The notes: generated by a model from the sequence alone, not told the origin. A DNA stretch of 64,000 bases from Sipunculus nudus (GCA_026874595.1 CM049313.1:38034659-38098658), one strand, 5' to 3'; counted from the first letter of the stretch, positions 37,413 to 51,941 are shown. Numbers and translations are program-made.

Positions 37413-37870
37413 GGCGGGGCTTGAGAAGCAGTGCCCTATATTGTCTGTCTGTCCTTCTGTCAGTGGCACTTTCTGTCACACCCAGTGTCTAACACTGAAT
37501 ACATTTGAATCGGGTGATTGGTGTCTATGCAGGCTCCAACCCTATTAAATTTCAGACCCATCTGAAACATAAGATTGGCACCTGCCCATGTTGCAATTGA
37601 CATGAATATTTTACTTCAGATTGACAATCATGGGACAATGTGCACTTTTGAATTACAACCTCATTGGAAAACAGTATAGTGATCTTGGAATTCCTTTTGT
37701 GCTCATTAGTTGAATTATTCAAGCAATTGTTGTGAATATGTTAACAAACACTTGGGGGATGTGTGCTACTTAATTTCACCATCAAAATCCAGTATCACCC
37801 CAAGGCTGCCATTTCAAGGTGCTAGGCATTTTTGGGCCCTGAGGGATGACAAGATGGTCCCAGTCGTTTC
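37413..37870 (+). repeat. diverged copy of the AGGGC...GCCCTATA / GTCTGTC-headed element
   Basis: AGGGCGGGGCTTGAGAAGCA, then GTGCCCTATATTGTCTGTCT, parallels the head at 34641. The end GGGCCCTGAGGGATGACAAG parallels the tail at 35330. The middle is strongly diverged and shorter. Confidence 0.6.
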
Positions 37871-39514
37871 TATCATTACCATTCTTTCACATTCTGACCT
37901 CGTAATCATGTATTTAAAACCACATTGAATATGTATCAGTTATGCATGTCAGTTCATGTCACAGCTTTTTTTCCCAGTTTAATATCATCTTCAGACATTG
38001 TGTATGTGCTGATGTTAAGCTGGGCAAATACTTGGGTTCTTTAAGTACAGCTAGTGTCCCCTTGGTCCTGAATAGATCGGGACGTTGACCAGCTGTGCAG
38101 ATGATGAACTTGCGATCTGATAAACCCTGCCTGGAGATTATTAGGCACAGTTTTGTAAGATTTAAACTCAACCTTAGAGATACCCATCATAATGCTGTAA
38201 TAACTACCATGACTTCTCGTTAATACATGCACTCCAAACCAGAGGGGTGTTGTGTTCATCTAAACACTACTCTGTACTTAAGCTTGGATAATTTATGAAC
38301 TGATGATCAAGGATCTAAAAATAATATAGATTTGCACCATGCTATGTTTCGCCAAGTTATATCTTAGATTAAACCAACCAATTAACAAACGGGATTCTGA
38401 CTGGTGGCTCAGTCACTGGAATCTGAAGGTCAAAGGTTAAATGCTAAAGGTCAAAGGTTGAAGTTGCATGGTAAAACAGGGCATGCAGAAAAATGATACA
38501 TATAGCTGGAGGATTTCCTTGGGCAGTTGTCACCTGAACTCAGTGACCTGTCACATTTGGAACAAAGTTTGCCTTGGAAAACCTTGTTCAAAGTCAATGC
38601 TGTGTAACTCAGCTGCCATGTTATATGTGCTGTCACAAGGGGGTGTCCATGAGTTGTGATATTATTTCAAATGAATGTAAAGTCAGCCATAAATAAACAT
38701 TTGTATACAATTTCAGATGTTGCCTAATTATAAATATTATCAGTGGTATTTTTGTGTGGAGAACATGGTGTTGATATGCAGTTTCAATTGGCTTGCACAG
38801 TTATCCAGTGACAGAGCACTTGGGTGTTATATCGACGGTCTTGCAGTATAAGATGTTATCAAGTACATGTCTACACATTTAAAGGCTTGTAAAGCTCAGT
38901 TCTACCTGTAAAGTTAATAAAAAGAGCTCTATCTTTCATGCATGATAAAGACCTATGTGCAAGTTTTGACAGCTTAAAAATGAAATGCGATATGAAATAC
39001 AACAATAGTAGCACTTCCACAAAATTAAAAAATCGTTAATCAGTTTAACGTCTTTCTATATACTTTTTAATCCATATTAACAGCTGTTCATAAATCTGGT
39101 CCACCGTAACGGGTTTCAGCAGCTCGACGGCAACTTATTCATATGCACACATCTTAACCTCAGGTGGCAAAATTGAGTTTGAGTGTAAATGCATTGGTAA
39201 GAGCATTTGTAAATATTTGTATTTGATAATTTATATCACATATCGCATCTGCGTTTGATTTTATTGGTTGCATTTAAATCCAGGGAGCCCCATTTAACCC
39301 AAACCTTAAAATACGGATGGTTATCCAGAACTGCACAGGATGCACTTCAGCTCTATGACTGGTAGAAAAAAGTTTTAGGCGTCAGAAACTCAATTTGGGA
39401 CCCCGGGCCAAGTCCTTTTTCTCAAGGATACGCCCTCTTGATCCTCAAATATTGTCTGTTGACTGCCACGGAAATAACATGTACCTGTACAGAATTAGCC
39501 TGATAGAATGCTCG
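37871..39514. other. intergenic, nothing recognised
   Basis: No exon chain, RNA gene or repeat terminus was seen downstream of COPS2 in this stretch. Confidence 0.45.
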
Positions 39515-39795
39515 AGGGACGAGGAAGGGTATGATAATGAGGAAGGGTATGATAATGAGGAAGGGTATGTTAGTGAGGAAATGTATGATAATGAGGAAGG
39601 GTATAATAATGAGGAAATGTATGATAATGAGGAAGGTATGATAATGAGGAAATGTTTGATTATTAGGAAGGGTATGTTAATGAGGAAAGTATGATAATGA
39701 GAAAGGTATGATAATGAGGAAATGTATGATAATGGGGAAGGGTATGATAATGAGGAATTTATGATAATGAGGAAGGGTATGAAAAGAGGACCATG
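39515..39795. repeat. 17-18-bp minisatellite (GAGGAAGGGTATGATAAT)
   Basis: About 15 units of GAGGAAGGGTATGATAAT or variants. The first units are 18 bp and keep a frame reading NEEGYD; later units of 17 bp break it. Repeat-driven open frames on both strands here are not genes. Confidence 0.9.
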
Positions 39796-39814
39796 AGGGC
39801 ACACACTGCGCAAA

Positions 39815-40725
39815 ACCAGACTCACAATAATAATAATTATAATAATAATATAGTAATTAAATAGCGCCAATTCTAGGTGATCGGACTCGGCGCAATTCAC
39901 ACACACATATACCCACATACAATTTCATGGAAATCTACTCCCTGTGCCTGACCCATGGAAAAAAAGATGCAATCAGTAACCAAAAGCTTGCTGAAGGAGA
40001 TACGTTTTTAAATTAGTTTAAATGATACAAGAGTCGGACATTATCTAAGTGTAATAGGATGTAAATTCCATAATTTTGGGGCTAAGAAACGGAAGGAACG
40101 TTTACCGACTTTCATATTACACTTTCGTACTTTAAGAAGATTTCCGCCAGCCGGCGCAGGCCGATAGATTATGATTTTTCAGACAAATATGTTTCAGGTG
40201 AGCCAACAAAATGGCGGTAAACAAAAACAGCAGTTTTGTATTGTACCTGGTACTTGACGAGAAGTCAATGGAGCTGTATGAGTAGCGACATGACGTGGTC
40301 GGTATTACGCTTCTTAAGTATGAGCGGGCAGCATTATTCTGGACCATCTGTTGCCGCGAGACTTGCTCTGCCGGTAACCCAGCAACAACTGAATTACAGT
40401 AATCCAGGCGAGATATTACTGTGGCGCAAATGAGCCAACAGCACGCTTCAGTGGAGAGGAAACGACGGGTGGGAGCTATATTGCGGAGCTCGAGAAAGGC
40501 CGAATCACAAATACGACTAAAATAATCATGCATTGAAATATTACGATCAATCTCAACACCTAGATACTTCACTGAATTTTGAAAAGGAAGAGTGCAGCCC
40601 CCATAGCTAATGGACTCACTGTCAGTCATCCTTAGAAGGGGTTTAGACCCGACAGGCATAACTTCAGTCTTGTCACTATTCAATTTAATTTTTTTCTGGT
40701 CATCCATGAGAGCACACAAGAGCAT
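39815..40725 (-). pseudogene. 3' part of a non-LTR retrotransposon (reverse transcriptase C-terminal region)
   Basis: Minus strand 40725-40132 encodes KLNSDKTEVMPVGSK, VKYLGVEIDRNISMHDYF, LSTEACCWLICATVISRLDY and CNSVVAGLP. This is the region after the catalytic YxDD box in RTs of the Jockey/CR1-like LINE group. The catalytic core itself is missing (5' truncation near 40725). Downstream the frame is broken, but sequence compatible with the family's C terminus continues to a (TAA)n/(ATT)n-like tail at 39822-39856, the expected 3' end. It is a dead, truncated insertion. Confidence 0.85.
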
Positions 40726-41247
40726 ACCTGTGCTGGTTAGGGTTTATGCCCCACAATGCACCGGTGCTTCTTGATACACCAGCGGCGTAGGTATAAATAA
40801 GTGAAGAGGGTAATGTAGTCCGTGAAGATATGTTGGATACAAAGGCAAAATTACATATATTACTTATACACAGTATAATTAATATTTTGTTAGCAAGCAC
40901 TTGTGAAACGTAAACAGAAGGTGTTTCCTTGATATGTAAGAGATTTTGATTTTGAAGTTTGACAGTTTAAAAAGTATCCTCGGCAATCCCAACGGTTCCA
41001 AACTGGAAGAGGTTCGTTTGGAGTGGAAACGACCTCTGCCGGTTTGGCTACTAGGGGGCACTTATAAAGAAAACTGTAAGCTTCACTAACCTGATATCGC
41101 AGTACAAATGTGTTAATCCAATTAGTAATTAACAGGCCACTTAAAGGAAAATTATTACAAACATCTTCCAACTGAATGTACATTACAGTAAATCTGTCGA
41201 AACGAACAGTAGGATTTTAGAACATATAAAATGTAATGTAATTTTTA
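40726..41247. other. unassigned spacer
   Basis: Between the truncated LINE and the next repeat. A CTAGGGGGCACTTATAAAG word (about 41050) is reminiscent of CTCF-like repeats elsewhere in the window. No gene was seen. Confidence 0.4.
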
Positions 41248-44200
41248 GCTCAGCTGACTAAGTCATCTGAGCTATAGTCGTGGTCCATTGTCCGTCGTCC
41301 GTCCGGATGTCCGTCCGTAAGACTGGCACGTTTCGACTCCGTTGGACCAACGAATCTGAAATTCGGCATACAGTTAGATGTCCCCAAAATCTCCTACCAT
41401 GCCGAAAATTGGGTCAATAGGACTTCGATCCTTCGAGATATTAAGGAAAAACCTTAATTTTTTTTATTAGAAATCTATTTTCACACTTCAGGACTGCCTA
41501 ATTTCAAAACCACTCATCTGGTTTTCTTCATATTTACCATAAATATTCCTCTATATAGTTCCTATGTACATGCCAGATATTAAGTCAGTATTATATAATT
41601 TAAAAAAGTTATGGGCCCAAACATAATGGACTTTGTAAAAAAATCAGGAAGATATTTGGTCACTTAAGACCTAAAGTGTTAAAGGTAGGGACTTTTTTCC
41701 AGTAATACAACTTTAATTAATCAAAATTTAATTGTATACCAAAAATTAGATCAAAATCTGTTAATTTTTTTTTAAATATTGGCAAAAATATAAAATTGGT
41801 ACCTTAAATTTTGCCCAACTTTGGCCACAGCACGTTTTTTTCTTGTAAGTACTGTGGATTTAATTTTTAAAGCATGTATACATAAGGATTTAATCTGTTA
41901 AAATCTGAAATTTGAAAATAAAAGCTGCAAAATTAGGCTAGTTATTGAATTTCTTTGGAGGCTCTTGTTGTATATCCTTATATTGTCAAGCAGTCCACTT
42001 TGATGACTGTAGGTCATTCAGTGCACATCTCAATGCTCCCCAAGCTGTTGGCATAATTTTAGATGTCCCCAAAATCTCCTACAATGCCAAAAATTTCGTC
42101 ATTAGGACTTCGTTCCTTCGAGATATTAAGGAAAAAAACCTCCGTTTTCCATAAAAAAGCCGTTGTTACACTTCAAGGCTGCCTAATATCAAAACCACTG
42201 ATCTGTTTTTGATCGTATTTAGTATTCACATTCTTTCATACATTTTCTATGAACATACAAAAAATTAGGTCAGTATTGGGTATTATTTTGAATTTATGGG
42301 CCAAAACATAATGCAATTTTTTTAAAAATCAGGAAATATATTTACTCGCCTAACATGAGAATTGCTGAACCTAGAGACTTTTTTTCAGGAATATAACTTT
42401 ATTTAATCAAGATTCAATTGTTTACCCAAAATTAGATCTGAATTTTGCAAATTTTTCAAGTTATTAGCATAAATAAAAAATCAATACCTTAAATTTTGTC
42501 CAACTTTGGCACTGTTGATTTAATTTTCACAGCATATATACATAAGGATTTAATCTTTTAAAATCTGAAATTTCAAAGAAATTGATTGGAAAGAATAGCT
42601 TTTATTCATGTTTTCATACACCATGTCAAGTGTTGTTTACATCTAGCCCACCTAGTAGTACAGCCTTCACTTGCATTATGAAACCGACCCCAGGCAGCTT
42701 GCCTTGGGTCAGCTTGGCCACTACCAGCAGGCTTCCCCTCTGCCCTGCACTCCCCCCCCCCCCCCCCCCCAGATGGTGCATAAACTAGATGAATGTTTTT
42801 ATTTTCTGTATTTGATTCATTCTTATTCTAGGCTATGCTACATTTTAGATTTTGTATTGTACCACCAGGGTTACAATGATTAAAGTGTACATTTAATTGT
42901 GTCCACAAAGTGGTGTATTGCTATGAAAGTGTGGATTTTCATGAGATAAGTAATTCCTTACTTCAGAAGAGTAAAAACTTCACCAGGTGTGAAATTGACT
43001 ATTAATTCGAGTAATAAATTAAAACTGGGATAGTAATTAGCACAATGATATTGTTTGTCCGTCATTCAACCAACAGTGTGTATACTTTTTTGAAAAGATG
43101 TTTTATTTTATCAAATTTACTGAATCTTTTATTTTATTTTGGTGAATAAAATTAAGCATGTACTGAAAACTCCAATGTGCAAAACTTTTTAATAGTAATT
43201 CAAGGAATATTCTTGTAGATGCCATGTTGTGGCATTATTTTCTTTTAAATTCAGTTTAAACATTTATGATTTAAAAATAATAAAATATATGTGTATGCAT
43301 AATATGACCCAATATGAGCTACACTCTGGATATATGATGATTGCAACTTTTGCAACAATTCTAATATTTTAACTTATAGTTTCAGTTTTTTACTCTTTAT
43401 ATATAATGATTGGAACTTTTGCAACAATTCTAATATTTTAACTTATATTTTCAGGTTTTTTTATTAAAAATATTTAAAACCTGTTAATAAAAAAAATGAT
43501 TCAGATAAAAACTTCTTAATGGAAAAAGTGGATATGCTAAAAAAAATAGGACTATATATAAACTTAAATGCATTATTCCCTTGAAAGTGAAATAAAGGTA
43601 TTAGTCCATTCTATCCACTTGCCTGTCCATCTGTAAATTTTCATATGCATCACAGTATCTCAAAACTTTTACTGTTTTTCTTCATGACAGTCTTGTCAGA
43701 GTATTAGTTTGCAATCATATATTTAGAACTTTACTATAACCAAGTAGGAGGGCCCCTTTCCTCTTAGCTTTTCATATTCTTATATAAATGAAAAACATTA
43801 CAAAAGAATATTTCTACATCCACCTTCGTGCTGCCCTCACTTTTCCCTTCTCCGAACCCCATCCCAAAGTCAGCCTCAGTAAGCAAGAACAAGATGAATC
43901 AGATATATTCATACTTAATATTTTGTATAACTATTCGTCCATAGGTACCTATGTACATGCCAGAAATTATGTCAATATTGTGTAATATGTAGACATAGTG
44001 GGCATCACAATAATGTACCTTGTCAAGACTAAAGAGATATTGTGTCATACAGTCACAAATTCATAAATCACTTCATCAGCATAGTTAATCATAACATCAT
44101 ATCTGTCAAATTGAAAGCTTGCAGACTACCATATACTTTAGATCCTTCAACAAATAGCCTTATCATCATTCTACTACTGCTTATTACTGCTGTCATTGCA

Positions 44201-44460
44201 TTCATATTTGCTCAAATATATCACAATTTTCAACCCCTCCAAAATAAATAAAAAATAAACCACTATATTTGACTCTATTAATCCATCAGTCAGGTTATTT
44301 CATTTATCATTTACTCACATATTACATTACATTCCTTTATAATAGCCCAACATGTCCATGATATTCATAAGCTTTATCGACTCGATATAGTATCACAGTG
44401 GAGAAACATTTATAGTCCAATCACGATCAGCTGAGCGCCGTGACCCTTGGGTCCCTTGTT
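41248..44460 (+). repeat. near-complete AGCTCAGCTGAC / GTCCGTCC-headed element
   Basis: Head AGCTCAGCTGACTAAGTCAT, a GTCCGTCC run, then two homologous modules (about 41320-41930 and 42040-42600) matching those in intron 10. A C-run lies at 42752-42770, and a local 70-bp duplication (ATTGCAACTTTTGCAACAAT at about 43339 and 43409) follows. The tail is CAGCTGAGCGCCGTGACCCT then TGGGTCCCTTG. It shows both ends of the family, so the full unit is about 3.2 kb. No conserved open frame was found. Confidence 0.8.
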
Positions 44461-45135
44461 TCCTTAGGCACAATCTAAGAAAATTGAAAAAGGGTGATTT
44501 TTATTTAAATACTCCAAAACTAAAATTTAAATAAGACTATACCTAATGATACATACGTCGAACTTACTGTTGCTGGTTTTGTGTGTACACATGCAGCTTT
44601 GTATCCCATCGAGAAAGAGAGTATGGCGTGTTAAACACGTGTGAAAATATTGCTTTCTGTTAAATGCGATTAGGCCACCATATCTCCTAATTTTGGTGTG
44701 CTTTATCCAACAGTGCTTACGATTTTTCACATTTAAAGTTTGAAATTAATATTTTTTTTTTAATTTTATGCAATTTGAATACCTTGCGTTTAGTTTAGAT
44801 AAAAACTAGCAGTGTTGGTCTTTAAAAACAATTTGTTGAACCAAATCAAATAAAATTGTTCATCAAGTCATGCATTCTCGTTGAAAACATGTTTCCAATC
44901 CGTAGCTACTTAATTCAAATAATATAAGCGAACAATTTTCTATTGGGGTAATTAGATTTTATATTGCAGCGGACAGCGCAGCTAAACATATGTATATATT
45001 CCAGTAATTGGTATTTGGAAGTCTATTTGTATTTTTTTTTAATTTGGTTGAAAGGAATTGTCAAATATAAAATTATTAGTTTTGATATAAATAAAAATGA
45101 TAAATTATGGTATTTTAAAGTCATTTTATTTTATT
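44461..45135. other. unassigned AT-rich spacer
   Basis: No gene or repeat terminus recognised. Confidence 0.4.
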
Positions 45136-45671
45136 AGCTTAGCTGAATATAAGTCAACTGAGCTAAAGCGATGGTCCTTTGTCCGTCCGACCGTTAAACT
45201 GGCACGTTTTGAAACCGTTGGACCTACGAATCCGATATTCTGCAAACAGTTAAATCTCCTACCATACCGAATTGGGTCACTTCGACTTCGTTCCAACGAT
45301 TTACTAAGGAAAGCCCTCAATTTTCCATTAAAACCCATTGTTACACTTCAAGACTGCCGAATATCAAAACCACTGATCTGTTTTAGATTATATTTCATAT
45401 ACATATTTCTTTTTATAATCTTATATGCGCTCCAGAAATTAGGTCAGTATATTTTAATTTCTTGAGGTTATTGGCTCGAACATAATGCAAAGATATTTAC
45501 TCACTTAATATGAAAATTGTTAAGTGAATTTTTCAAATTTTATAAGCATTAAAATTAAATCAGTAGCTTAAATTTTGTCGAGTCACATTTTTATCCTGTA
45601 AGTACTGTTATTTTAGTTTTCACAACATGTACACATAAGGGTAGAATATGTTAAAATCTTAAATTTGAAAA
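45136..45671 (+). repeat. truncated AGCTTAGCTGA-headed element
   Basis: A diverged head (AGCTTAGCTGAATATAAGTC, then GTCCGTCCGACCG) and a single module (CACTTCAAGACTGCCGAATA) end at the start of the next element. That element may have inserted into this copy or replaced its 3' part. Confidence 0.75.
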
Positions 45672-48600
45672 CTAGACGACTAGAGGTCGAGCGCTTGCCG
45701 GAAGTTGAAATGACAGACAGACGGACAGACGATACAAAGTGTCGGTTTTCCATCAATTGAGTGACCTTCAGAGTGAATGCCGAGGAATTAGGGCCTGTAA
45801 AATGACATATATCACACAACATAACATGAAAACATACAAAGCTGACAGCAACTGACAAACGGAAAGACATCCTGACACACTGACACATTTTAGATAACAT
45901 ATACTTAGATTAACATATGGAGAAGATATATAGAAACAAAAGGAGTTATAGTTTGTGCAGATAAAGTTCACAGTTTTGGAGGAAAGGCCAAGCACTGATA
46001 TGTTGCAGTGGTTCGAGTGCAGCGGCCCTGGCAACCATATCCCGAAAATGAAAAAAAAAAAACACTTTCGAGATATTACTGTATGACATCAGCTGTACCA
46101 GTTTCAAAAGGATTCCTGCAAAACTGTGGTCTGTACAATGGTATATGTGACACAAAAAAGCAACAAGCAGGCGAATTTGAGGACAACTGACAAACAGACG
46201 GACACACTGACAAAGTGACTCAAGATTGGGTCCAAATGACTACACCGGAATATGGAGAAGACTCAGAGGAAGCTATAGTTTATGTAATTGAAGCGTCGAG
46301 TTTTGGAGACACGGCCATTATAATGATATAAGTAGGAGTGTCGTGTTCTGCGCCCCCTAGCGGCCATATCGGGAAAATGAAAAATACGTTTCGCAATATT
46401 AGGGTATGAAATAAGATTTACCAGCTTCAAAAGGATTCTTTCAAAACTGTGGCCTTTAGAACGCTATATGTGAGACGCAAGAACCAGCAAGCAGGCGAAT
46501 TTTAGGACAACTGACAAACAGACGGAGACACTGACAAAGTGACTCAAGATTGAGTCCAAAGGACGACACCAGGTTATGAAGAAGACTCAAAGGAAGAAAA
46601 TTAGCTATAGTTTATGTAATTGATGTTTATTGTTCTGGAGATATGGCAAAAAATGATATGTTGGAGAGGGTCGAGTGCAGCTTCCCCTAGTGGCCATATC
46701 CGGAATATGAAAAACCTGTTTCGAGATATTACTTTAAGACATAAGATGTTATAGTTTCAGAAGGATTCTTTCAAAACTGTGGTCTGTAGAATGATATATG
46801 TGAGACGCAAGAAACAGCAAGCAGACGAATTTGAGGACAACTGACAAACAGACAGACATACTGACAAAGGGACACAAGATTGAGACCAGATGACTTAACG
46901 AGTTTATGGAGAAGACCAATAGAAAGAAAATAAGCTATAGTTTTTGTAATTGAGGCTTATGATTTTGGAGATATTGCCCAAACATGATATGTTGGGGAGA
47001 TGTGCATCCAGCGCCCCCTAGCGGCCGCATTAAAAAAAATGGAAAAACTGTTTCGAGATAATAGTGTAGGACTAACGATAGGTCAGTTTCAAAAAGATTC
47101 CTGCAACCCTGTGGCCTCCAGGGCAAGATGACTGAAATCTCGAAATATCTCGTTTGACGAGATATTGTACGAGATATTGCGAGACTTTAATAAAATCTTG
47201 TAGTACTTGATGAATGCTACCTGATGCAAAACTCTAGACCTATGAAGCTTTAAAACTGACAAAGTTAGAAAATTAAGACCACTTTTCCCCGAAAATGCGT
47301 TACTATGGTTACCGCAAATTGAGTCAGCTACACCAGAAGACAGGGCTTGGAATGACGATTAAAAAGAGCTAGGGTTGAAGTATATACGACCAATAGTAAC
47401 ACAGATATGAAGAAAAAACCGCTTTGTATACTTTTGATGACCTTGACCTTTGACCTATATTGACCAAAAACAATCCGTCCCTGATTTGACACACCGAACT
47501 GCAAAACCGGGAATCCGTCCCTGATATTATAGTTGTGATTGTGTTTACTAGCAAACAAATCTCTGCATTCAGTAACATTTCGTGGGAGCCTCTCTCTTTA
47601 TTTGTTTACAAGGATTATCCTTTAGAACAGGTCATTAAGCTCTCAATGAAGGGAAATCCTCAAAGTGCGTCCATACAAAGCATGAAAAGAGGCCACAACA
47701 AAAAGCACAGGAGGGATCAATCCCAATTGAGTCGTTTCACGGACCATCGCACACCCATAGAACAATGCTACAACTGTCAAAGGTAATTCCCCTGCCGACA
47801 TTTAGTATCACATATATACTGCCGCCACTTATGGTCATGGCAATTGGAAGTGCTTCCTTTATTTGAAGAAAAACGATGCAAGTTTTGAAGTCATACCAAA
47901 ATGTGACCGAGAGTGTTAGACGCGATCAATTGCTGAAAATTATAGGTCTTCAGCATATAAAAACAACAGAATTATAGGTGTTTCTTTGAATGGTCCCATG
48001 TTCTCGTTTGACAAGAAATGGTGCGAGATATGACGAGATATTCACTTTTGTCACTTAAAACTAATCAAGTGATTCTTGAACAATAGAAAAATAAAATCTC
48101 TAGCATTTAAATTACCAAGATATAGACATTTTTTCGAAATCAAGAATATTCTCGTTTGCGGGAGATAATACGAGATGTGGTGAGATTTGCGGTTTAACCA
48201 TGTTCAGCTTCTGAAATGCTACCAAATGCTGAAAACTACTCCTCTTTATCATAAACCGTGATCGAATTATAAGCATTTCTGTAAAATCTCGTATTTTCTC
48301 ATTTTTCGGAAAATCAAGCTGGATTTGACGAGACTTGCAAATGAATGACTTCAAGGGAATGCTACCTTGGTAAAACACTAGACCTCTGTTGTATAAATTT
48401 AACAGAAATAGAAGCAAAAAACTCCATATTTTCAGATTGCCAAGTTTTACCCCATTTTGGTAACCATGGTAACCGCAGCACAAATCTACATGTGCAGAGG
48501 AATAAGACAATGATCCTAGTTTAAGATACGATAATAAAAATTGTGACATGTTTAATATTTTTTTTAGATATTGCAGAAAATGATATGTTACATCTTTATG

Positions 48601-50888
48601 TGGTTTGGCTGATTTTCAAAAGTCACAGATGCGTAGACAGACAAACATTCAGACAGTCGGAAAAACTCCAAGTGAGGGCCATGTAATCATGCCATAGAGA
48701 ATGGAAAGCATGAATAAAATAAGCTACAGTCTATAAGAAAAAATCTCCATATATTGATTTCAAGAATTGTAACCTATATTAGGTCACCATGGTAATTGAA
48801 GAAGATGCGCGAGGATAAACGTATTAAATCTAGTTTTAGATGCTGCAATCAATGTTGTGACACTGTCTATAGTTTTATAAATATGGCACAATAATGATTG
48901 CTGCAGCGCCATCTGGCGGCTATTCTAAAAGAAAAAAAAAGTTTCGCGATATTTTATTTTTATTTATATATATTTGATGTGTAATTAAAATTTAACCCCT
49001 GGAGAATATGATAGAGTCCCCACGAGGATAAGCGCATTAAATCTAGTTTCAGATGCTGCAATCAATGTTGTGACACTGTCTATAGTTTGGGAGATATGGC
49101 AAAATAGTAATTGCTGCAGCGACATCTGGTGGCTATTTTCTAAAAGGAAAAAAAATAAGTTTCGTGATATTTTTATTTTATTTTATATATTTGATGTATA
49201 ATTAAAATTTAACCCCTGCCCCCAGGGATCCGCCCATATTTTGACACACCCAACCACAACATCGATGATCCGTCTCTGGTTTGAAAGATTTGCCAGTGGT
49301 TCTTGGAAACACAAGTGGTCGCACAAGGGTACACAATAAAAATCACAGGTGTGTTTACTTCACTTTAGCGGCTTTTGTCCTCTATTCAATGCTGCTTTGT
49401 GAGATTCATGGACGACCGCGCACGCCAACTTGTAACTGTAATACCCTTGCCGACACTTACCAGTCAACCCTGAAGCCACTTATGCTCACGGCAATTGGAT
49501 GTATCTTCATCATTTGATATAAAACGATGCGCGATCGATGAAACTTATAATATAATGACATAATGTGACCGAGAGTGTCAGACGCTGTCAAATGCTGAAA
49601 ACTACATGTCTGTAGTGTAAAAAATGACAGCATTATAGGCATTTGTTGAAATGGTTCTATATTCTCGTTTGAGGACAAACTGGGGGAGATAAGACGAGAT
49701 ATACACCTATGTCACTGAAAACTTTTCAAATAATTCTTGAACAATAAATATTAATATCTGCAGCATTAAAATGATCAAGATATAAGGCAATTTTCGAAAT
49801 CTCGAATATTCTCGCTTGGCGGGAGATGATACGAGATGTGGCGAGATTATCGTTTTAATCATGTTAAGTTTTCAAAATGCTACCAAATGCTGAAAACTAC
49901 TCTTCTTTATCTTAAAACGTTATTTTATTAGCATTTCTGTAAAATCTCGTATTTTCTCTTTTGACGGCAAATCGAGCGAGATTTAACAAGACTTCCAATT
50001 GAATGACTTAGAACCAAGGGAATGCTGCCTTATGCAGCAAACGAGACCCTTGTAGCATAAATATTAATAAAGATAGAAGCATAAACTCAATATTTTCAGT
50101 TTGCCAAGTTTACCCCAAAATTTGGTAACCATGGTAACGGCAGCACAAAGCTACATATCCGGAGGAATAAACCAATGATCCTAGTTTTAGATACGACAAT
50201 AAAAATTCTTACATGTACAATATTTTTTTTAATATTGAAGAAAAATGATATGTTACAGTGTTTCAGGTACCACGCCCCCCTGGTGGCTATTTCCAAAAAA
50301 TAAAAAACAATTTCCAGATATTTATAAATGACACAAAATATATCATTTTCAAAGTCATTGTTTAAAATTGCGACCTCCAGGTTATATTTAATGAAATCTC
50401 GAAAGATCTCGTTTGACAAGAAATGGTGCGAGATTTTTCGAGAATTGCATTTATATCGGACAAAGCATATAAAATACTGCTAAGTGCAAAAAACTAGACC
50501 TGTCTAACTAAAAATTGAGAAATCTGTTGAGAAAATATCTAATTCATTGATTTATCCCAAAATACGTTACCACGGTAACCATTGACCAGATCAATTTGCT
50601 GGTATGTAAAAAAGGCAACAGAATGAGGAATAAAATGAGCTAAGATTAAGCAGCTACGGTTATTATTGACGCAGATATGCAGAAAAGATCCTTTTTAGGT
50701 TTTTTGGTTACCCTGACCTTGACCTTTGACCCATCATGACCAAAAACAATAGGCACCGAGGCAAATCGATTTACACTAAATGTATAAGTTTTAGAGCAAT
50801 TACTTTAAAATTGTGGCCTGTAGAGCGAGGACAAACAAACAAACAAGCATACGGAACTGATCATCATGCTTGCCGAATCATTGATTTC
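45672..50888 (+). repeat. modular repeat element, left copy (GCGCTTGCCGG head, TCTCGTTTGACGAGA boxes)
   Basis: The head AGCGCTTGCCGGAAGTTGAA with GACAGACAGACGGACAGACG matches, in reverse complement, the right end of the element at 56190-58535. The tail ATGCTTGCCGAATCATTGAT matches the inverse of 56195-56225. Contents: three tandem modules of about 325-335 bp (GACAACTGACAAACAGACGG-type landmarks near 46185, 46510, 46845), then blocks with TCTCGTTTGACGAGA-type hairpin boxes (47148-47162 perfect), CTCF-like words, and TGACCTTGACCTTTGACC strings near 47438 and 50714. Frames in it are interrupted; I regard it as non-coding. Confidence 0.8.
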
Positions 50889-51471
50889 CTTTTAAATAAT
50901 TTTATCAAATTGAAATATAATTAGATTCATCAGGAAGCACGATTTGATAAAATATGAAGCAAATGAGGGATACATAAAGGAGCAATTTAAAATTGTAAAT
51001 TCTGAATCAAGTTATAGTTTCAGATATTGTTTTGCAAATTTATAAAATATATACGTATTTGTGGAAAAACAAGAAATAAATTGTATGCATGATATAATGT
51101 TATCTGACAAAATAAGGCATAAATTGTGATGCAACTTAAAATTGTGAATCAACTTCTATATATTCAGATGTATATGTTATGTTGCATATGTATAAAATTT
51201 ATAAAATTAAAAATATTGATGTAATAAAAAGAATGACGAGCTTATGCAAACAATTGTTCATTTTTCCTGCCTCAGCAGAATATATAAAAAAAAGTGATTT
51301 TTCTTTGTTTGTCCATCCCTCTGTCTATTTTTAAATAATTAATAATTATGAATAAACCTTTCCTCCTGTAAGCACTGTTGCCTTAAATTTCGAATCCTGT
51401 GTGTTCAGAGGCGTTGTTACTCTTACTATTAATCCCCTCCCTCTTGCCATATGGCTCGAACCTGCGGATGG
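50889..51471. other. unassigned AT-rich spacer
   Basis: Nothing recognised. Confidence 0.4.
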
Positions 51472-51681
51472 TCAGAAGCGGAGCCGGGGGGGGGGGGGGG
51501 GTTCCTAGGGGTCCAGACCCCCCCCCCTTTTTCATCAGAAGCAACGCTTTTTATGGGCTTCAGACAAAATTTTACGGCCTGGACCCCCCTTTTCTAGACC
51601 TAGGGACCTTTTTTAGGGTTTTCATTAATTCTCCTTGGTTGGACCCCCCACCTTTTCCTAAATCCTGGATCCGCCCCTGAT
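51472..51681. mobile_element. short element with GGCGGATCC-type ends
   Basis: Left TCAGAAGCGGAGCCGGGGG and right ATCCTGGATCCGCCCCTGA are imperfect inverted ends of the same type as 7271-7811. The 210-bp interior is rich in G-runs and C-runs. Probably a miniature hAT-like element, weakly supported. Confidence 0.45.
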
Positions 51682-51888
51682 GGTTCATTAGTTATATAAC
51701 AACTGTATAAGGGTTTGTTATGTGAAAAAATAGCCTGTAATAAAAAAAAATTAGGATCTAATTGAAACATATATATCATTTTGCCTCAGCAGATTGGGAC
51801 ATAAAGTCTGTCTGTCTCTGTTTATCATTAAATATAATAATACTTTAGAATCACCTTTATTCCTTTGAGCACTGTTGAATGCTTCTAC

Positions 51889-51940
<52 letters not shown>

Positions 51941-51941
51941 A

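Noticed and set aside
39445-39918. 157-codon minus-strand frame
   Set aside because: Its body is the 17-18-bp minisatellite read as Ser/Tyr/Leu-rich repeats; it is broken by 17-bp units and has no family resemblance.
44042-44251. plus-strand hydrophobic 69-codon frame
   Set aside because: Inside the 3.2-kb repeat element and not preserved in the other copies.
48112-48549. 145-codon minus-strand frame
   Set aside because: Lies inside the left modular repeat element; the same sequence in other modules is interrupted or frame-shifted.
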